Part shown: positions 30,951 to 39,723 of the stretch, one piece after another
How the letters are laid out: each line of letters begins with the position of its first letter
How positions within the stretch are numbered: position 1 is the stretch's first letter
DNA from: Martinezella dioscoreae
Lineage (GTDB): Bacteria > Pseudomonadota > Alphaproteobacteria > Rhizobiales > Rhizobiaceae
Length of the DNA stretch: 64,000 nt
NCBI RefSeq assembly: GCF_009176305.1
Contig: NZ_BLAJ01000002.1
Span: 1,074,300-1,138,299, forward strand
Reading direction: 5' to 3'
Notes under the pieces: generated by a model
Databases searched by the model: none
Seen by the model: only the letters and a program-made list of their open reading frames with translations
Told to the model about the DNA's origin: nothing
Position numbers and translations under genes: made by a program

Positions 30951-32420
30951 TCAGGCGCCGTGCTTTGCCTGATGCGGACCAATGGTGGCAGCTGCGGTGT
31001 AGTGAGCCTTCTTCTGCTCGTACATGCCGAGATCCGCGCGCTTGATCATGGCTTCCATGGTTTCGCCGGGCAGGCTCGTGGCAATGCCGATGGAGACGCT
31101 GAGCGGCGCGCTGGAATAGAACTGGTTGTTGATCTTCAGCAGTTCGTTGATCGTCTCGACCATCGCGGCAGCCGCGATTTCATCAGCGCCCGGCATGAGA
31201 ACTGCAAATTCGTCGCCGCCGATGCGGGCGGCGTGGTTCGGCAGGGAGACGACGCTGTTCAGCACCTCGCCCATACGGCGCAGCAGAGCATCGCCAGCAT
31301 CGTGGCCGCTCTCGTCATTGGACTCCTTGAGTCCGTTCAGATCGAGAATGATGGCCGATACTGGCCGAAGCGATTTGCGCTCCAGCCTGTTGAGCTCCTC
31401 CATATAGAAGGCGCGGTTGAAAAGCCGGGTGAGCACATCGTGCTTGCCGAGATATTCGAGATAGGCTTCCGCCTTCTTGCGCGCGGTAATGTCGGTGAGT
31501 GCCACCTGCACCAGCGACCAGTCTTCCTCGTAACCGGGAAAAACCGAAAACTGCAGGAGGACGTGACGCTCCGATCCGTCGAGCGCATAGTTCAGCACTT
31601 CACGCTGATGGAAGAGGCGACCGTTCCACAACTCCACCAATTGCCCGCGAAAATGCTTCTCCATATCATCGCGGAACACTTCGCCGATCCGCTGATGCAG
31701 GGTCTGGCGGTCCGGTGCGCAGAATAGATCGAGCGTTGCCTGATTGACGTCGAGCACGCTGATCTCACTCATGCATTGCTGGACGAACTCCGGATGCACG
31801 TCGAGAAATACCTGAAAGTCGACGATGCCTCGGTGGCGGATATCATCGAGCAGGATCTTGATGCGGCTAAAATCCTCGACCCACAGGGAAACCGGCGAAT
31901 GCTCGAACATGCCCTCGGCATAGCGGCGCTGCCGCTCTTCCTGCCGTCTCGCCTCCTCGCGGGCCGTCACGTCTTCCGTCGTCAGCAGCAGCCGGCTCCA
32001 CGAGGTCTCGTGGCCCGGCAGGATGACGCCGCGTAGCTGGATGTCGAGCCTTTTGCCGCCGAGGGAATAGTTGATTGCGGTGCCGGAAAACTCGGTCTTG
32101 CCTTCCCAGAGCGCCACCAGCTCATTCACATGGCTTTGCAGCATCTCGTCGCGAAAGACCCGCGGAAGGCTTTCGACGAGCGTCTCGAAGGATGGCGCCT
32201 CGAAGAGCTCCAGCGTCCTGGTATTGACGGCAAGAAGCTTGATCCTTTGCGAGCAGGATGCGACGCGCTGCACGTCGGCCAACAGATAGGAACGCAGGTC
32301 CGTCACGCCCTCCGCACGCCAGACCTCGAACTGCTCCTTGACGCCGCTGAAATCCTCCAGCCACATGGCGACGGGGGCAAGGTCGAAAACGGTGCTGCTG
32401 AAGTCCTGGGCGTTCATCAT
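30951..32420 (-). CDS. Tandem PAS-like sensor diguanylate cyclase (GGDEF)
   Basis: A 489-residue protein. Two internally repeated PAS-like units occur at about 12-150 and 168-305; both begin with (A/S)xWxEDFS and end with a DxTAR segment, so they arose by duplication. A GGDEF domain follows, with intact GGDEF at 401-405, so it should make cyclic di-GMP. The four residues at the usual inhibitory RxxD site read SLPN, so feedback inhibition by product is probably absent. No transmembrane segment is evident, implying a cytoplasmic sensor. The signal is unknown. Confidence 0.87.
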   Translation of the reverse strand: MMNAQDFSSTVFDLAPVAMWLEDFSGVKEQFEVWRAEGVTDLRSYLLADVQRVASCSQRIKLLAVNTRTLELFEAPSFETLVESLPRVFRDEMLQSHVNELVALWEGKTEFSGTAINYSLGGKRLDIQLRGVILPGHETSWSRLLLTTEDVTAREEARRQEERQRRYAEGMFEHSPVSLWVEDFSRIKILLDDIRHRGIVDFQVFLDVHPEFVQQCMSEISVLDVNQATLDLFCAPDRQTLHQRIGEVFRDDMEKHFRGQLVELWNGRLFHQREVLNYALDGSERHVLLQFSVFPGYEEDWSLVQVALTDITARKKAEAYLEYLGKHDVLTRLFNRAFYMEELNRLERKSLRPVSAIILDLNGLKESNDESGHDAGDALLRRMGEVLNSVVSLPNHAARIGGDEFAVLMPGADEIAAAAMVETINELLKINNQFYSSAPLSVSIGIATSLPGETMEAMIKRADLGMYEQKKAHYTAAATIGPHQAKHGA

Positions 32421-32641
32421 GATTCCCTGCGCCGGCAGTAAAAGTCGGTATGCGAAATAAAAGGCCGGCAGTTCGCCAAGTTCTGCTTAGCGAGCATTGG
32501 TAAACCTTGTGTTGATATCAGGTAGCGGGTCAAGCCGGACAATCACTGTCCGCTTCTTTTCAACTCATTCTTGTCAAAACTGTGCCCTAAATGGCTCTCT
32601 GGCGCGATTGCTATCGGATTGATCCGATGTATTGGGGGCAG

Positions 32642-33091
32642 TCATGTCTTCAAAAAACGCTCGAAGGCTTCGAGGGTCTTTTCGCTGACATGGTGTTCGA
32701 TGCCCTCGGCATCATTCCTTGCCGTATCAGGATCGACGCCGAGGCGGCAAAGAACGGCCTCGACGATCTCATGGCGCCGGCGGGTTGCCACCGCCAGGCG
32801 GTGCCCTTCTTCAGTCAGGAACACGCCACGATAGGGGCGCTGCGTGATCAAGTTTTCCTCGGCGAGCCGCTTGAGCATTTTTGCAACCGTCGGCTGCGTT
32901 ACTCCCAGTCTTTGCGCAATATCGGTCTGGCGCGCTTCGCCAGCATGCTCTATCAGATCGGCGATGAGCTCGACGTAATCCTCCATCAATTCAGTACGTC
33001 GATCGTCGCGGCTTTTCTGAAAGGCCTCGGCATGCGTCTCGATCTCGGTCGAAGAAAGACGGCTTTCCGGGGCGGCAGGCAATTTCGTCAA
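32642..33091 (-). CDS. mntR: Manganese-responsive regulator MntR (DtxR family)
   Basis: A 149-residue DtxR/MntR-type protein: [25 protein letters not shown] and [30 protein letters not shown] form the winged helix, and [23 protein letters not shown] leads into the dimerisation/metal domain with [15 protein letters not shown]. There is no SH3-like third domain, which fits MntR rather than IdeR. It represses manganese uptake genes when Mn is sufficient. No mntH or sitABCD gene is visible in the window, so its targets lie elsewhere. Confidence 0.87.
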   Translation of the reverse strand: MTKLPAAPESRLSSTEIETHAEAFQKSRDDRRTELMEDYVELIADLIEHAGEARQTDIAQRLGVTQPTVAKMLKRLAEENLITQRPYRGVFLTEEGHRLAVATRRRHEIVEAVLCRLGVDPDTARNDAEGIEHHVSEKTLEAFERFLKT

Positions 33092-33243
33092 GGCGGCTCA
33101 TCTCCCTCTTGATTAAGAGTCGTGTAATGATGTTTAGCCTCGACTATAAATAATTCAAAGACGTTATGAAACCCCGGCGACCGATCCCGGCCAGCCGTGA
33201 AATCGAAATTCCCGTGTCTCAATTGGCTCGTCGCGCCACGCCT

Positions 33244-34314
33244 TCAGGCGCGCAACAGCGGCAGCAGTTGCTCACCTTGCCGCTTTATTTCCGAGAGGTA
33301 TGGTGTGTCCGAAAGAACGAAATGCGTAATGCCGAGGTCGCGATACTTGCGCAGGGAGCGGGCGACATCCTCTGGCGAGCCGACCAGCCAGGTTGTGCCG
33401 GCGCCACCGCCGCCGAACCTGCCCGGCGCGGTATAGAGATTGTCGTCAAGCACGTCGCCGCGCGCGGCGAGATCGAACAGCCGTTTCTGGCCCACTGCGA
33501 TCGATTGCCGGTGATCATTCCAGCCGACACCCTTATTCTCAGCCATCTCCGCGACTTTCGCCTCGGCGTCGGTCCAGGCCTGCTCCGTCGTGTCGCGCAC
33601 CAGCGTCGTAATGCGCAGCCCGAATTCCAGTGGCGGCAGATCGCGATCAAGGTCTCTGCTTAATGCCTTAAGCCGGCTTATTCGCTCAGCAATGTCGGCG
33701 AGTGGCTCGCCCCAGAAAAGCTGAACATCTGCCTCCGTGGCGGAAACGCGTTCTGCAGCATCCGAAGCGCCGCCGAAATAGAGCCTGGGATGCAGACGTT
33801 CACCGCGCGGCTTGATGCGCGGCGCAGCCGTGGATTCGCTGACGCGAAAGTGTTCTCCCTCATAGGTGACATTCTCTTCGGTCCAGAGCCTGCGGCTGAG
33901 CCGCATGAATTCCTTGGTGCGGCCATAGCGGTGCGCTTGATCGCCCTCGCTGTCGCCATAGGCGGCAAGATTGTCCTTGCCGGAAACGATGTTGATGCGC
34001 ACCCGGCCGCCGCTCAGCTGATCCAGCGTGGCAGCAGCGGAAGCGAAGTGCGCTGGGCGCCAGTAGCCGGGGCGGATTGCAATGAGCGGCTCGAAGCTGG
34101 TGGTGCGCGCCGCAAGTGCGGCCGCGACGGTGAAAGTGTCGGGTCGGCCCCAGCCGGTGCCGATCAATGCGCCCTTCCAGCCGTGATCCTCCAATGCCTT
34201 GGCATGGCTCGTGAGCGTTTCCAGGCTGTTGTGGTTCTCGACGGCGGAATCGCCGCGGTGACCCGGCTTGACGTCGTTCGGGATGTACCAGAGAAATTCG
34301 CTGTTATCGCTCAT
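33244..34314 (-). CDS. SsuD-like FMNH2-dependent alkanesulfonate-type monooxygenase
   Basis: A 356-residue LLM enzyme of the SsuD group: FLWYIPNDVKPGHRGD near the N-terminus, IAIRPGYWRPAHFASAAATLDQLSGGRVRINIVSGKDNLAAYGD (positions about 80-125, given in parts), and YFGGASDAAERVSA. SsuD releases sulfite from sulfonates with FMNH2 and O2. It is the last gene of a leftward operon behind a taurine-type importer. The frame extends upstream over the spacer, but the start at 34314 gives the family N-terminus. The flavin reductase partner SsuE is not present nearby. Confidence 0.87.
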   Translation of the reverse strand: MSDNSEFLWYIPNDVKPGHRGDSAVENHNSLETLTSHAKALEDHGWKGALIGTGWGRPDTFTVAAALAARTTSFEPLIAIRPGYWRPAHFASAAATLDQLSGGRVRINIVSGKDNLAAYGDSEGDQAHRYGRTKEFMRLSRRLWTEENVTYEGEHFRVSESTAAPRIKPRGERLHPRLYFGGASDAAERVSATEADVQLFWGEPLADIAERISRLKALSRDLDRDLPPLEFGLRITTLVRDTTEQAWTDAEAKVAEMAENKGVGWNDHRQSIAVGQKRLFDLAARGDVLDDNLYTAPGRFGGGGAGTTWLVGSPEDVARSLRKYRDLGITHFVLSDTPYLSEIKRQGEQLLPLLRA

Positions 34315-34402
34315 GCCTGCGCCTGTCGGTCTCTCTGAATTGATTGATACGGGATTTGTGGCGAGGAGAGCCGTGGTGATCCTCGGCTCATCTCCCTTGA
34401 GT

Positions 34403-35257
34403 CTAAAGCTTGCCCTTCCACGGGACGAGCACGGCTTCAAGAATGCGGACGGCGGTCGAGAAGGCAAAGGCGCAGACCGCAATGATGCCGATGCCGACGA
34501 AGACGACGTCGGTGGCAAGGAACTGCGACGCCGACATGATCATGAAGCCGATGCCGCGGGTCGAAGCGATGAGTTCGGCCGCCACCAGCGTTCCCCAGCC
34601 AATGCCGAGGGCGATCCGGATGCCCGTCAGGATTTCCGGCAGCGCCGAAGGCAGGACGACGTTGAAGAAAAGCTGCAGCCGGTTCGCGCCGAGGGACCGT
34701 GCGGCATTGACCCGCTCCAGCGGCAGCGAACGCACGCCGGCTTGGGCGGACAGGCAGATCGGCGCGAACATGGCGAGCACGAGAAGGGTGATCTTCGAGG
34801 TCTCGCCGATCCCAAGCCATATGATCATCAGCGGCAGATAGGAAAGGGGCGGCAGCGGCCAATAGAATTCGATCGACGTATCGAGAATTCCCTTTGCCCA
34901 GCGGTTGAGCCCCATCAGCAGACCGACAGGAATGCCGACCCCGATCGCGATGGCTGCGGCGACGACGATGCGGAACAGGCTTGCCAATACATGTTCGGAA
35001 AGTGAAGCGCCGGCATAACCATCGCGGTAGACGACGCCGATCTGCGTCAGCACTTCATCGGGGCGAGGCAGGAAGAGGTGTGACACCAGACCGAGCTTTG
35101 CGACGAGCCACCACAATGCGAGGCAGACGATCGCAGTCGCGATGCTGATGGCGATGGTGGGTTTCTCGCCAACGCCGAAACTCGGGACGCGAACCAGCTT
35201 CGGTTGCGCTTCCCTTTGAGGAACGGTAATCGGGCGCGTTTCGATGATGTCACTCAT
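34403..35257 (-). CDS. Sulfonate/taurine-type ABC importer permease
   Basis: A 284-residue permease of the SsuC/TauC family. About six hydrophobic helices are visible and the EAA-like loop is [30 protein letters not shown] near residues 176-205 (read in two parts). The start overlaps the stop of the ATPase gene by four bases, showing translational coupling. It forms the homodimeric channel for the binding protein at 36098. Confidence 0.88.
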   Translation of the reverse strand: MSDIIETRPITVPQREAQPKLVRVPSFGVGEKPTIAISIATAIVCLALWWLVAKLGLVSHLFLPRPDEVLTQIGVVYRDGYAGASLSEHVLASLFRIVVAAAIAIGVGIPVGLLMGLNRWAKGILDTSIEFYWPLPPLSYLPLMIIWLGIGETSKITLLVLAMFAPICLSAQAGVRSLPLERVNAARSLGANRLQLFFNVVLPSALPEILTGIRIALGIGWGTLVAAELIASTRGIGFMIMSASQFLATDVVFVGIGIIAVCAFAFSTAVRILEAVLVPWKGKL

Positions 35258-36042
35258 GCCACGCTCCTGATGTTCTCGGCGCTGTGGAGAATAGCGCGAA
35301 TTTCTTCCCGAAGGCTGCTGAATTCAGGCGACGAGATGATCGCCTTCGTATCGCCGCTGGCGGCAAAGCGATGTACGAAATCGAGTTCGAAACGCGCAAC
35401 GACACGCCCGGGCCTCGGAGACATGACGAGAACCTCGGTTCCGAGAAAAAGCGCCTCCTCGATCGAATGGGTGATGAAGAAGATGCGCTTGTCGGTTCTA
35501 GCCCAGACGGAAACCAGCAGCTCCTGCATCTGCTCGCGCGTCAGGCTGTCGAGAGCGCCGAATGGTTCGTCCATCAGCAGGATATCGGGATCGGTGGCAA
35601 GTGCCCGGGCAATGCCGACGCGCTGGCGCATGCCGCCCGACAACTCATAGGGCAGAGCATTGGCAAAGTCGGTCAAACCGACAAGCCGTAGCAGTTCCGA
35701 TGCGCGATCCCGGCGTTCCCGTTTACCCAGTCCGGCAAATTGCAGGCCGAGAGCCACATTGTCGATCACGGATTTCCATGGCAGCAGCGAATCCTTCTGG
35801 AAGACGACGCCGCGATCGGCGCCGGGACCGGAAACAGGCCTGCCGTCGAGCGTGATCTTTCCCTCTGAAAGCGGCAGGAAACCGGCGATCGCATTGAGCA
35901 GGGTGGATTTGCCGCAACCGGATGCGCCGAGTGCGACCACGATGCCGCGTTCGGGAATGTCGAAGGAAACGCGGTCAAGCGCGTGAACGGTTCTGCCGTC
36001 ACGCGCTGCAAAGAAGACGCTTGCATGGTCGACTTGAAGCAT
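35254..36042 (-). CDS. Sulfonate/taurine-type ABC importer ATP-binding protein
   Basis: A 262-residue ATPase of the SsuB/TauB family: Walker [13 protein letters not shown] near residue 39, signature [15 protein letters not shown] near 138 and Walker [13 protein letters not shown] near 159. It energises import with the permease that overlaps it. It follows the binding-protein gene by 55 bases. Confidence 0.9.
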   Translation of the reverse strand: MLQVDHASVFFAARDGRTVHALDRVSFDIPERGIVVALGASGCGKSTLLNAIAGFLPLSEGKITLDGRPVSGPGADRGVVFQKDSLLPWKSVIDNVALGLQFAGLGKRERRDRASELLRLVGLTDFANALPYELSGGMRQRVGIARALATDPDILLMDEPFGALDSLTREQMQELLVSVWARTDKRIFFITHSIEEALFLGTEVLVMSPRPGRVVARFELDFVHRFAASGDTKAIISSPEFSSLREEIRAILHSAENIRSVA

Positions 36043-36097
36043 GGGCTCTCTCGATATTGCGACGCCGGCGCGACAAGCGCGCCGACGCCAGGGAGGA

Positions 36098-37111
36098 TCA
36101 GTTGCTTGCGCTGACGAGCGCGTCGGCGGTGACGAATGCGCCGTAATTCGGCAGGACTTCGGAGACTTTCCCCTGGCTCTTCAGGAAGGCTGCCGTGTCC
36201 TTGAGGATTTTTGCCGCGCCGGACTGATCGCCGCCACCGAGCCAGGCGGCCGATGCCTGCACGTCGGGTGTCAGCAGAGTAAGGTTCTTGAGCGCTGCCG
36301 CCTGCTGCTCTGCCGTGCCGCCCAGAAGCTTGGCGAGCGCCTTGGCGTTGTCGCTGTTCGGTCCCCAGGCGGCCTTGTCGGCGGCGAACGAGGCGTAGTA
36401 TTTGTTGATCACCGAGGCATAGGCTTTCAGGAATTGCGGATTGTCTGCTGCGAATTTCGAGGTTGCGACCCAGGCGGAAAATGTTGGAGCGCCCTTGTCG
36501 GCGACGTCCTTGGATGTCACCAGCACCTTGCCGTTCTTCTTCAGTTCGGTGAGTGCCGGGTCCCAGACGAAGCCGCCGTCGATATCACCGCGATTGTAGC
36601 TTGCGACGATTTCAGGCTGCGGGACAGCAAAGACCTGTACGTCCTTTTCGCTCAGGCCAAGGGACTTGATCAGGGCGAGCAGCTGATAATGGTCAGTGGA
36701 AACGGGTGCCGCCGCGAGCTTCTTGCCCTTCAGATCGGCGAGTGTGTTGATGCCGGAGCCATTGCGCACCACCAGAGCTTCATCGACGCCCGAGATGGAC
36801 GAGAGGTAAAAGGCCTTCACCTCGAGGCCGCGTGAAGCAGCAGCGGCAAACGGGCTCGAGCCGACATAACCGATTTGGACATCGCCGGATGCGATGGCGG
36901 CGAAGATCTCTGCTCCCGAATTGAACTTGCGGAAGTCGATCTCATAGCCCGTCTCCTTTGCGAAATCGCCATTGGCGATCGCGACAGAGGAGGGAAGGGC
37001 ATCCGTCTGATAGGCGACGACGACCTTCTTGTCGGCAGCGGCTGCGCCGGCCGCCATGGAAATGCTGGCGAGACCCAAGACGGCCGCAGCGATCAGTGTG
37101 TTGAATTTCAT
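36098..37111 (-). CDS. Taurine/sulfonate-type solute-binding protein (TauA-like)
   Basis: A 337-residue periplasmic binding protein with a signal peptide ending near AAGAAAA. Family features are [21 protein letters not shown] near the mature N-terminus, [31 protein letters not shown], and [20 protein letters not shown]. TauA proteins bind taurine or related sulfonates. It is the first gene of a four-gene leftward operon ending with an SsuD-like monooxygenase in place of the TauD dioxygenase. The upstream region carries a TATAGACTATA palindrome shared with the second sulfur block. Confidence 0.87.
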   Translation of the reverse strand: MKFNTLIAAAVLGLASISMAAGAAAADKKVVVAYQTDALPSSVAIANGDFAKETGYEIDFRKFNSGAEIFAAIASGDVQIGYVGSSPFAAAASRGLEVKAFYLSSISGVDEALVVRNGSGINTLADLKGKKLAAAPVSTDHYQLLALIKSLGLSEKDVQVFAVPQPEIVASYNRGDIDGGFVWDPALTELKKNGKVLVTSKDVADKGAPTFSAWVATSKFAADNPQFLKAYASVINKYYASFAADKAAWGPNSDNAKALAKLLGGTAEQQAAALKNLTLLTPDVQASAAWLGGGDQSGAAKILKDTAAFLKSQGKVSEVLPNYGAFVTADALVSASN

Positions 37112-37212
37112 GACTAGTCCCCTTGGCCGGATCAGATTTTCCGGCGGTTCCCTGAATGGAATGCACAGAGCCTAGCGAAATCGGGGGCAGGATCGATAGA
37201 AATAGCAAACTA

Positions 37213-37227
37213 TTTTTATAGACTATA
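37213..37227. promoter_or_regulatory. TATAGACTATA palindrome upstream of the sulfonate operon
   Basis: TTTTTATAGACTATA lies about 110 bases before the TauA-like start; its core TATAG-A-CTATA is a perfect palindrome. The same 15 bases recur at 41907-41921 before the S-cysteine-type block. It could be a shared regulator site or a shared AT-rich promoter element. Confidence 0.45.
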
Positions 37228-37381
37228 ATAGGAATTGTTTGTCTAAATGGACGAAGACGACAAGGCTAGTATCTTTCCGCCGGAGCGAAGCCGACATGGA
37301 TATCGACGCTCAGGAACGCGCCAAAATCCTGAACTCTGCTCGAGAGCGGTCATTCCCATAGCAAAGCGAAAGCCTGCCGGC

Positions 37382-37735
37382 CTAACTGGTGCTTTCGCGC
37401 TCGTTGAGATCGATCTGGCCTTTTTCCGCCAGGATCGGCAGGGCGATATTATGCTGCGCCTCATTCATTTCCTGCACCGTGACGAGCGTTCCTCCTCGTT
37501 CGAGGGCGGCTGCATAGGCGGCACGTTGCTCCTCGTGAAAGAAGATGCCCGTCAACGCATCCAGAAAGCCCATGTGATCGGTCGGTGAGGTATCTGGCCG
37601 GTTGCCCGGTGTCATGGTGATCGCGTCCTTCGGGATACCGGCTTCCATCAACGCCTGGGCTGCAGCTTCCGCGTCATATTCGTCGTCGAAGAATGCGGTT
37701 AATGCAAAGGAGCCGGTTTTACGTTCGCTATTCAT
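37382..37735 (-). CDS. Small stress-type protein of unknown function
   Basis: A 117-residue soluble protein. The first part, TAFFDDEYDAEAAAQALMEAGIPKDAITM, resembles the start of general-stress (YflT/YsnF-like) domains, in which a beta strand is followed by an AEAA helix. The rest, with DALTGIFFHEEQRAAYAAALERGG, follows the same pattern. The charged C-terminus looks unstructured. No catalytic residues are recognised. It diverges from the UdgX gene. Family assignment is tentative. Confidence 0.6.
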   Translation of the reverse strand: MNSERKTGSFALTAFFDDEYDAEAAAQALMEAGIPKDAITMTPGNRPDTSPTDHMGFLDALTGIFFHEEQRAAYAAALERGGTLVTVQEMNEAQHNIALPILAEKGQIDLNERESTS

Positions 37736-37876
37736 GGCGGGTTCTCCGTTCTCGTGGTCTCATTGTCTTAACGAGCACCATGGGAGGGGGTTCCCACGTG
37801 ATGAGCATCCCGCATGGAACAAACAGAAGGACGATTAGTTGATCGTCATAGAATCTGGAACCATAGCGAGCCCCCA

Positions 37877-38527
37877 ATGCTCGATAGATTTCCTTCGGCC
37901 GGCGCAGGCCCGTCGCTCAGCTATGAGCATGCCGATGCAGAGACACTTGATGAGCTGCATGAGGATGCTCGATCCTGCACACGCTGCGATCTCTATCGCA
38001 ACGCCACTCATCTCGTGTTCGGCGAAGGGCCGGCCCAGGCCGACATCGTGCTGGTCGGTGAACAGCCGGGCGACAAGGAGGATGTGGCCGGCCGGCCTTT
38101 TGTCGGACCGGCCGGCCGGCTTCTTGATGAATGCCTTGAGGAAGCGGGCGTGGATCGGGACCGTTGTTATGTCACCAACGCCGTGAAGCATTTCAAATAT
38201 CAGATGCGCGGCAAGAAACGACTGCATGCCAGGCCCAATGCCGGCGAGGTGCAGCGCTGTGCCTGGTGGCTGGGAGCAGAACTCGAATTGCTAAAGCCGA
38301 AGCTGGTCGTCGCACTTGGGGCGACGGCTGTATCCTCGCTACTCGGCTCGAAAGTCAGGGTCATGCGCGACCGCGGCCAGATCCTGCATCCGTCGGGAAA
38401 ACTCGATGTCCTGGTGACCATTCATCCCTCGGCGCTTCTGCGGATCAGGGAGGCGGATGAGAGGGAAAAGAACAAGCTCACCTTCATTCGGGATCTCAAA
38501 AAGATCCGGAGTTTTGTGCGGCACTGA
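37877..38527 (+). CDS. udgX: UdgX-type uracil-DNA binding glycosylase (family 4-like)
   Basis: A 216-residue Fe-S uracil-DNA glycosylase homologue. Motif A is GEQPGDKEDVAGRPFVGPAG at 61-80, the UdgX-specific basic loop is KKRLHARP at 113-120 with His117 at the position that forms a covalent bond to DNA in mycobacterial UdgX, and motif B is TIHPSALLR near the end. CTRC at 34-37 supplies part of the 4Fe-4S cluster. UdgX binds uracil in DNA tightly and becomes cross-linked to the abasic site. The start is uncertain: an in-frame ATG at 37814 would add 21 residues. Confidence 0.88.
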   Translation: MLDRFPSAGAGPSLSYEHADAETLDELHEDARSCTRCDLYRNATHLVFGEGPAQADIVLVGEQPGDKEDVAGRPFVGPAGRLLDECLEEAGVDRDRCYVTNAVKHFKYQMRGKKRLHARPNAGEVQRCAWWLGAELELLKPKLVVALGATAVSSLLGSKVRVMRDRGQILHPSGKLDVLVTIHPSALLRIREADEREKNKLTFIRDLKKIRSFVRH

Positions 38528-38575
38528 CCATTTTCTCCAGACACAACCCGCAGAACAGCAAGCAAAGGTCATGTT

Positions 38576-39718
38576 ATGGCTGACAATCAACCTAATATTG
38601 CGGAAACCAAGCCGGATCGCCTGAAACAGCAACCTGTTGATGACGCCGGCCGCGAAAATGATGCACCGGCTGAAAAGCGCGCATCCTTCATTCGCCGTCA
38701 TCCCCTCTCCATTCTGCTCGGCATCGTCGTGTTGCTCGCACTGATCGTAGCCGCATGGTTCGTCTGGAAGATCTATTTCTATCCCTATGAGTCGACGGAT
38801 GATGCCTTTGTCGATGCGCGCAGCTTTTCGGTTGCTGCCAAAGTATCCGGCTATGTTGCCGAGGTTCCAGTGACCGATAACCAGTCCGTCAAAGCCGGCG
38901 ATGTCATCTTGATGATCGATCCGCGTGACTATCAGATCGCGCTCGATCAGGCGAACGGGCAGGTAGAGGTGGCAAAGGCCTCGGTCGACAGCGCCGGCGC
39001 GCAGATCGAGGCGGCGAGCGCCGCCGTCGACGTCGCCAGGGCGCAACAGAATTCCGCCACCGCCGCTCTGCAATTTGCACAGCAGGAATCCAATCGCCAG
39101 CAGCAACTGGTCAAGACCGGCTCCGGCAGCGTGCAGGCCGTGCAACAGGCTACGGCAACCCTGCAGCAGGATCAGGCAAGTCTTGCCCAGATGCAGGCGA
39201 ATATTACCTCGGCGCTGAAGAACAAAGCCGTTGCCGAAGCGCAGAAATCCAGTGCGCTCGCAAGCCTCAAGCAGGCGCAGGCACAGGCCGAAGAAGCGCA
39301 GCAGAACCTTAGTTACACGACGATCACGGCGGCTCAGCCGGGGCGCATCGTACGTCTTGCCGGCGCCAAGGGGCAGTATGTGGAGGCAGGGCAGGCAATC
39401 TCGACATTCGTTCCCGATGAGGTCTGGATCACGGCGAACTTCAAGGAGACGCAGCTCACCGACATGCGGCCGGGCCAGCCGGTGGACATCACGATCGATG
39501 CCTATCCCAATCACACGCTCCACGGAAAGGTGGCCTCGGTTCAGCCGGGCTCTGGCACTGCCTTTTCGCTGTTGCCAGCAGAAAACGCGACCGGCAATTA
39601 CGTCAAGGTCACGCAGCGCGTGCCGGTCAAGATTATCGTCGACAGATGGCCCGATAATGTTGCAATCGGCCCCGGCATGTCCGTGGTGCCGACAGTGACG
39701 GTACACCCGAGGAGCTGA
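38576..39718 (+). CDS. EmrA/HlyD-family membrane fusion protein
   Basis: A 380-residue periplasmic adaptor. A cytoplasmic N-tail with charged residues precedes one transmembrane helix (ILLGIVVLLALIVAAWFVW, residues about 45-63). Then come the biotinyl-lipoyl half motif STDDAFVDARSFSVAAKVSG, a long Ala/Gln-rich coiled coil (about 120-245) and the beta-barrel part (EVWITANFKETQLTDMRPGQP). It connects the inner-membrane exporter encoded next to an outer-membrane TolC protein, which is not in the window. Confidence 0.88.
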   Translation: MADNQPNIAETKPDRLKQQPVDDAGRENDAPAEKRASFIRRHPLSILLGIVVLLALIVAAWFVWKIYFYPYESTDDAFVDARSFSVAAKVSGYVAEVPVTDNQSVKAGDVILMIDPRDYQIALDQANGQVEVAKASVDSAGAQIEAASAAVDVARAQQNSATAALQFAQQESNRQQQLVKTGSGSVQAVQQATATLQQDQASLAQMQANITSALKNKAVAEAQKSSALASLKQAQAQAEEAQQNLSYTTITAAQPGRIVRLAGAKGQYVEAGQAISTFVPDEVWITANFKETQLTDMRPGQPVDITIDAYPNHTLHGKVASVQPGSGTAFSLLPAENATGNYVKVTQRVPVKIIVDRWPDNVAIGPGMSVVPTVTVHPRS

Positions 39719-39723
39719 GCGAG

